DNA of 64,000 nucleotides from Nematostella vectensis (Eukaryota; Cnidaria; Anthozoa; Actiniaria; Edwardsiidae). Of this stretch, positions 59,580 through 64,000 are shown in pieces; the stretch's first letter is position 1, and each line of letters opens with the position of its first letter. The notes under the pieces are model-generated. The model was not told the origin of the DNA. It saw only the letters and a program-made list of their open reading frames with translations, and did not search any database. The stretch covers positions 7,242,801 through 7,306,800 of the forward strand of contig NC_064044.1 of the NCBI RefSeq assembly GCF_932526225.1, read 5' to 3'. A program made the position numbers and the translations under genes.

Positions 59580-59638
59580 TACCCTGGGTACTTTACGTTA
59601 GTAAATGAACGAAGCTCGAGACTCTAGTACCCAGGGTA
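59580..59638. repeat. Inverted repeat, 13-bp perfect arms
   Basis: TACCCTGGGTACT (59580-59592) pairs exactly with AGTACCCAGGGTA (59626-59638) around a 33-bp loop. It may be a MITE remnant or a cruciform. Confidence 0.7.
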
Positions 59639-59754
59639 TGCTTGGAATATACCTATCAATGTGGCTAATAAGTGGTCACTGATCCTTATCCGGTAGGCGC
59701 TCATACGGAGAAGCTTATTTCAAAACCCGTTTAATCTCTAGATAAAAACCCTGG

Positions 59755-59925
59755 TGGCGAGTTTGCTATGGTGGCGAGTTTGCTATGGTGGTGAGTTTGC
59801 TATGGTGGTGAGTTTGCTATGGTGGCAAGTTGGCTATGGTGGCGAGTTGGCTACGGTGGCGCGTTGGCTATGGTGGTGAGTTTGCTATGGTGTTGGGTTG
59901 GCTATGGTGGCAAGTTGGCCGGACA
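59755..59925. repeat. Minisatellite, 17-bp unit
   Basis: About ten copies of GGTGGCGAGTTTGCTAT with G/A and T/G variants. It ends right at the MITE insertion site. Confidence 0.9.
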
Positions 59926-59929
59926 CCGT

Positions 59930-60198
59930 CAGGCCCGCACCCAGGATTTTTCTTGGGGGGGGGGGGGGGGGGGGGGGGGAGCTCTCTAATAAAAATCTGA
60001 CCACCCCCGAAAGAACAAAAAGGGATTTTTTATGCCTATGCAGTATCTCCACGGACATTTAATTGTCGGATTTGGCTACGTACCAGAGTGATCTAGCTTA
60101 TGCTTTATAGTTTTGTCTACAACAGCACGTCTATTGAGAACCGAAAGTGGACCTTTGCCGTACCCCCTGCCCCCCCCCCCCACATGGGTTCGGGCCTG
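59930..60198. mobile_element. MITE, 5-bp target duplication (CAGGCCCG family)
   Basis: Ends CAGGCCCGCACCCAGG and CATGGGTTCGGGCCTG, flanked by ACCGT (59925-59929 and 60199-60203). It lies in inverted orientation relative to the copy at 51813 and contains long poly-G and poly-C tracts. A diverged third copy is at about 40456-40735. Confidence 0.8.
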
Positions 60199-60203
60199 AC
60201 CGT

Positions 60204-61430
60204 TGTGGTAGATACCTCTGTCATTTATAATTACTTCCCCTTAAACTTTAGACCCCCACCCACCCCCCCCCCCCCATTAGTCACAAAGTTTATTGAGTGC
60301 AAGACGTTTAGGTTCGGTTTCTAGCCGTGCGCCCGCGATCCTCAGGAACAGAGCGCGACGTAACCACGGCTGGAAACTGAGCCTAGGCGCTTATTCGATA
60401 ACAACTTTCCCACGGGGGTGGGCTGCTCTAGCAGCTTTTTTTGTCTTTTGACTTCGCAATCCAAATCACGAGTCAACAGTGGTAAGAATTCATAGCGATT
60501 TATAGCGGGTAGTAGGGACGTCCTAGGTACTGTCTGCTAGATGGTCATAACAATGCAAGTGACATTTTTCTTTGTAATTTCGTGTTTTATATCAACCAAT
60601 GTACATAATTTACCCAACATTCGTACATGGCTTTGGATTTACATAACCTCAATAATAAACACCCAAAGGTACTCTATGGAACAAGGATCCTTTTATCAAA
60701 GCACAAAATGATGAATTTTTAGTTTTTTAGAATTGTTCACATGCAGCATCAAAGTCTTGCCCAGTCCCGAAGCATCCAGTAAGCATGACTCATGGGACCA
60801 CAGGTTTACCTAAAGCAATTGGCCTGTGTAGGGTCTTGTGACAAAGGGTCATGATGTAATGTGGCAATGTGTAACGGGCCCAAGTTACAAACGAAAGGCT
60901 GATCCGACGTCGACAGGCGAATCGTGTTTAAACTGCTCCCTGAGAACAACTCTCACAGCCTCAAACCCACTGAGCCTCTGAGGGTTGTTTTTTGTTTTTA
61001 CGAACACGATCTTTCACCAACATGACATCGACGGCTTCGTGAGAACCAGTCTCACATCCAATGCCTTTATCCCCCAAGTACATGCGCAGTCTTAAAATAA
61101 ATACTTACAAACGCTGAGGACTTTCTCATTAAGATCCAGTAGAAATGATGTATCTTCCTTTGCATAAGAAGATGCAAAGCATCAAACTGACGGCTGGTTA
61201 AGATATGTTTGTGAGCCAGTCTTACAGCTGACTCCATTAATTCTTAAGTACGTACAAAACACTGAGTTGTCTCACCGTTGTTCCTTCTTGATAACAAGAG
61301 AACGCTTTATTCATCATGACTGCATCATGACATCATGACTGCTGTAGATAACTCCATGACCATAACTCCATAACCAGTCTCACAGCCGACTGCTGCTTCA
61401 TCACCTCAAAACACGTGCACGCTTTCACTG
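60204..61430. other. Region downstream of the TRAPPC9-like gene
   Basis: No gene found. A short hairpin (GGTTTCTAGCCGTG with CACGGCTGGAAACT, about 60316-60378) and a poly-C run are present. Part of it must be the 3' UTR of the minus-strand gene. Confidence 0.4.
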
Positions 61431-63690
61431 TCACGTGACCACCGTTATTCTCAAAATAGGAGAAAACGTCCATGTGGTAGAAGCTGTCGGATCAGTCCCT
61501 CTGTTCATTCCAAGCGACGAGCCCGCGTTTACACCGTTAACCAGGTTTCTGCTAGTGGCAGCGGAAGTACCTTGAGAGTCATGTGAATTTGCTGCTTCAG
61601 TGCAAGCGATTTGGATCATGAAATCTCCGGGGTAGAAGAACACGAACGAGCATGAATGTCCGACAGTGTTACCGGGAGGGAGCTGCAAAACAATATACAA
61701 AATTCAATCATGGCTTCCGAACCCAATCATTAATTAATCAATCAACCATATATCAAACATATTCCCCATGGATAGTGTCCTTCGTTTGTATTGCCTTATA
61801 TGGACATTGATGCCCATATTTAGAAGAGCTTTTTCGCTCCCTGATCTCCAGAAACATGGTGAAAAATCCTGATTCCTGTCAATATGAGACTCGCGGCAAG
61901 AATTTGTCAAGAAAAAATTGATCGCTTGGTCAAATCTTTATCTCACTAATCTTGAAAAGCCCTGAGACCCAGGGCTTTGGGGAAAAATTCGCAAACCAAT
62001 TGTTGAATAGCCTGCTAGGCCGGCTCTCCAGTGGGTTTATTCGGAAATTCCTTCCACAGGAATCCCACAGTAATTTCCAAATAAACCCACTGGAGATCCG
62101 GCTAGCTAATAGGGGGCTTGTGCTAAGAGATCACGTGACCTTTCTGGGTGGCAAATTCAAAACAAAATAATAAAACAAAAAATTAGAAATAACTGCGCCC
62201 GTCACACCAAAGGAAAAAAAACATTTATAAATGAAACTAAACCCTTTCTAAAAAAAGGAATTCTGGCTTTTTCGTGAGCGCTGAATAATTGCCACAGCTA
62301 AAAGACTGAGCGCGTTCTAGTTTGCCACCCAAACATCACGTGATCTCTTAGCTCCAGTGCCCTATTGTTGAATCAATCTCTTTGATTTTGTCGGCGCTGC
62401 CCAAAGCCGCACATGCCACAGACAACTTTTACTGCAGGTTTCAACATTCTGCGAACTCTCGCCGAAGATTTCCACCAGCTAAATCTCCATCTAGCTTCCG
62501 TCATTCAAAATCCTTGATTCGTAAGCCAGCACTGAAATGGTTTCAAAACACGTTATTTATGGGACGGGACATTGGTTGAGCCCTTCATCCGAAAAATTAG
62601 AGTCCGGCATAAACAGCCTCTGTCAGCCGCCATTTTGTCATCCTAGCAAAGAACCGAGCGAGGAAAAGAATCCCTTTCCATCGGCAGATTTGAGGAAACC
62701 AAAGTGATGTTTTCGACTGAATTTGGTACATAAAGTATAAAACTTTGTTTTTAGATAGTTATTTCGAGATTTCAGTACATTATGTGACTTCCAATATTAA
62801 ATGAAAACAATAACAAAGGTATGACCGATAAGGGCACTTTAAGAGACGAGATTAAGGTGATAAGCAGCGGCGAGAGAGCAGTATCATTGCACATATCATA
62901 TTGTGTTACAAGGCTCTCTTTCAAAGCATGTTTTTTTTTGTAGTCATGTGGTCACCACTTACCTTATTTGGCGAGTTGGTGCTCAGTTCTCCAACCCAGG
63001 CTACTTTACCGTGCAGGTCTGTCGCTCGATAACCGTTCGCGTAGTCTTGGTATGGCTCAAACGTTATCGATATCTGTTCGTAGGTAATATCTGTAACACA
63101 AATGTGTTCTAATAAGAGAAAGATGACAATTGCTTGCAAGTCCTGCCATTTTAAATCTTTATCCAAAAGGAATAACGCGTGAAAAAATACTAATACTAAT
63201 ACTAAGAGTTCGCGCAGACTAAACTAATTAAATTGTTTCCCTCGATATTATTAATACCTCGAATTAACAACCTAAAAATTTTACTAGACTCAACCGAAAA
63301 TATCACAATCGCTCCACCAAATTAATCAGGCGCGTGTCTGCTCATATGACAAGATGGGTTCGACTCCGGTTGACCGCTTAGTTGGAAGTTAAGAAGAAGG
63401 TTAATTTTATGTGTGTATTTAGATAGAAAAAGTTTCTAGATGGATCTAGTGACATATTACCAGATCTAAGGATGCCGATTTGAACTTAATTGATCCGTGG
63501 TCAGTGAATAACTACTCTGGACCCAACCATGCGTTTATCTCAAGACACGCCCCTGTAAATAAACGCATAATTATTCCTTATTTCCTGTTACCTGTGGTGT
63601 TAGTGACGCTTGCATCTATGCGGACGGCCGTTCCCGGAGACACAGTGACGCGACTGTCCTGCGTGTATGCGATACCGTCCACCGTCACGG
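61431..63690 (-). CDS. TRAPPC9: TRAPPC9-like (NIBP) trafficking protein, C-terminal exons
   Basis: Three coding exons on the minus strand: 63592-63690, 62963-63090 and 61431-61682 (stop). All have GT-AG borders and the phases fit. Together they give about 160 codons of a beta-rich segment: VSPGTAVRIDASVTNTT, FEPYQDYANGYRATDLHGKV then AWVGELST, FVFFYPGDFMIQIACTE, and WTFSPILRITVV at the end. The pattern PYQD...YDLHG-x-V-x-x-VG, then F-x-x-GDF, then W-x-x-P...V matches, from memory of the family, the C-terminal end of TRAPPC9, a subunit of the TRAPP II complex acting at the Golgi. The identification rests on pattern recall, not alignment. The 5' part lies beyond 64000. Repeats fill the intron at 61683-62962. 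Confidence 0.65.
61743..61972. repeat. Dispersed repeat, copy of about 43045-43270
   Basis: It shares TAGTGTCCTTCGTTTG and ACTCGCGGCAAGAATTTGTC with the unit-2-specific block near 43.05-43.27 kb. No coding content. Confidence 0.7.
62011..62113. repeat. Inverted repeat with arms of about 40 bp
   Basis: CTCCAGTGGGTTTATTCGGA on the left pairs with CCAAATAAACCCACTGGAGA on the right, extended on both sides, around a loop of about 23 bp. It is nested against the next element. Confidence 0.8.
62107..62366. mobile_element. MITE with GCTAAGAGATCACGTGA termini
   Basis: Left arm CTAAGAGATCACGTGACC then GGGTGGCAAA; right arm the complement (TTTGCCACCC then ATCACGTGATCTCTTAG). The element is about 260 bp. 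A one-ended copy lies at about 36955-37000. Target duplication uncertain. Confidence 0.6.
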
Positions 63691-64000
63691 CTAAGAAAAC
63701 GGGGAAAGAGAAAACAAACCATCATCTCCGGCAGTATTGCCTATTTTAATAAAGGTTGTCAGTGCAAATAGCGAATGGCCATTGGCAAATGGCAGTTCTA
63801 CGACCGAACGTAACCATGCGTCTCGATGCATATGGAGAAATAAAAACAATTATACGTTAATGGTTACCAATGCTTGGCTCTGATATTGCTGGACTTTATT
63901 TAACACCATTAATTTAACGAATAATTAGTACCCATAAGTCATTTGCCATTCGCACTGACAACCGAAATGGGTGTATACATTGTCATAATCAAAATCAGTT

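Noticed and set aside
63304-63385. tRNA-like segment (GGCGCGTGTCTGCTCATATG, then GGGTTCGACTCC)
   Set aside because: The B box is good and an anticodon-arm-like stretch precedes it, but the acceptor stem does not pair and the D-arm is poor. At best it is a tRNA-derived fossil.

Overview
The window is animal nuclear DNA, AT-rich and packed with transposable elements. Its genes have spliced GT-AG introns, AATAAA poly(A) signals and no bacterial gene organisation. Repeats such as the DIRS and Academ-type elements and the many short inverted-repeat elements, an intronless jun gene, and the protein sequences together suggest a cnidarian, most likely a sea anemone. This assignment is an inference from content, not from a search.

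Layout. 1-9.7 kb: tandem repeats, a LINE reverse-transcriptase fossil, a CpG-rich block (about 5.1-6.3 kb) and one well-formed orphan exon (7314-7415). 9.9-14.1 kb: piggyBac-like fragments and a detached copy of the 3' end of gene 1. 14.1-19.4 kb: a 5.3-kb decayed DNA transposon (probable Academ, XPG-nuclease type), inserted in sequence that exists uninterrupted at 12.3 kb. 19.8-25.0 kb: gene 1 of a small secreted-protein family, minus strand. 26.6-27.5 kb: two palindromic MITEs. 28.2-32.1 kb: a degenerate DIRS-type tyrosine-recombinase retrotransposon. 34.1-36.0 kb: two related satellites flanking a transposase remnant. 37.4-46.3 and 46.8-55.7 kb: two tandem copies of a unit of about 8.9 kb, carrying genes 2 and 3 of the secreted-protein family. 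57.4-58.4 kb: an intact jun gene, plus strand. 61.4-63.7 kb: the last three coding exons of a gene resembling TRAPPC9, minus strand, running off the right edge.

The most interesting content is the three-gene family, which I do not recognise. Each gene reads as an 80-odd-residue precursor: signal peptide, an Ala/Thr/Pro-rich stretch with three conserved N-glycosylation sequons, and a hydrophobic C-terminal tail (GPI signal or membrane anchor). Each is split into tiny exons (15, 27, 33, 69 or 75 nt), almost all phase 1-1 and a multiple of three, so exons can be skipped, swapped or duplicated without breaking frame. Gene 2 has two alternative second exons. Gene 3 has a repeated exon block and looks like a mosaic of gene 1-like and gene 2-like sequence. 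All three share a 5' non-coding exon and a promoter with CACGTG next to a CCAAT box. Insertions present in one copy and absent from another give natural empty sites that define transposon ends and order the duplications.
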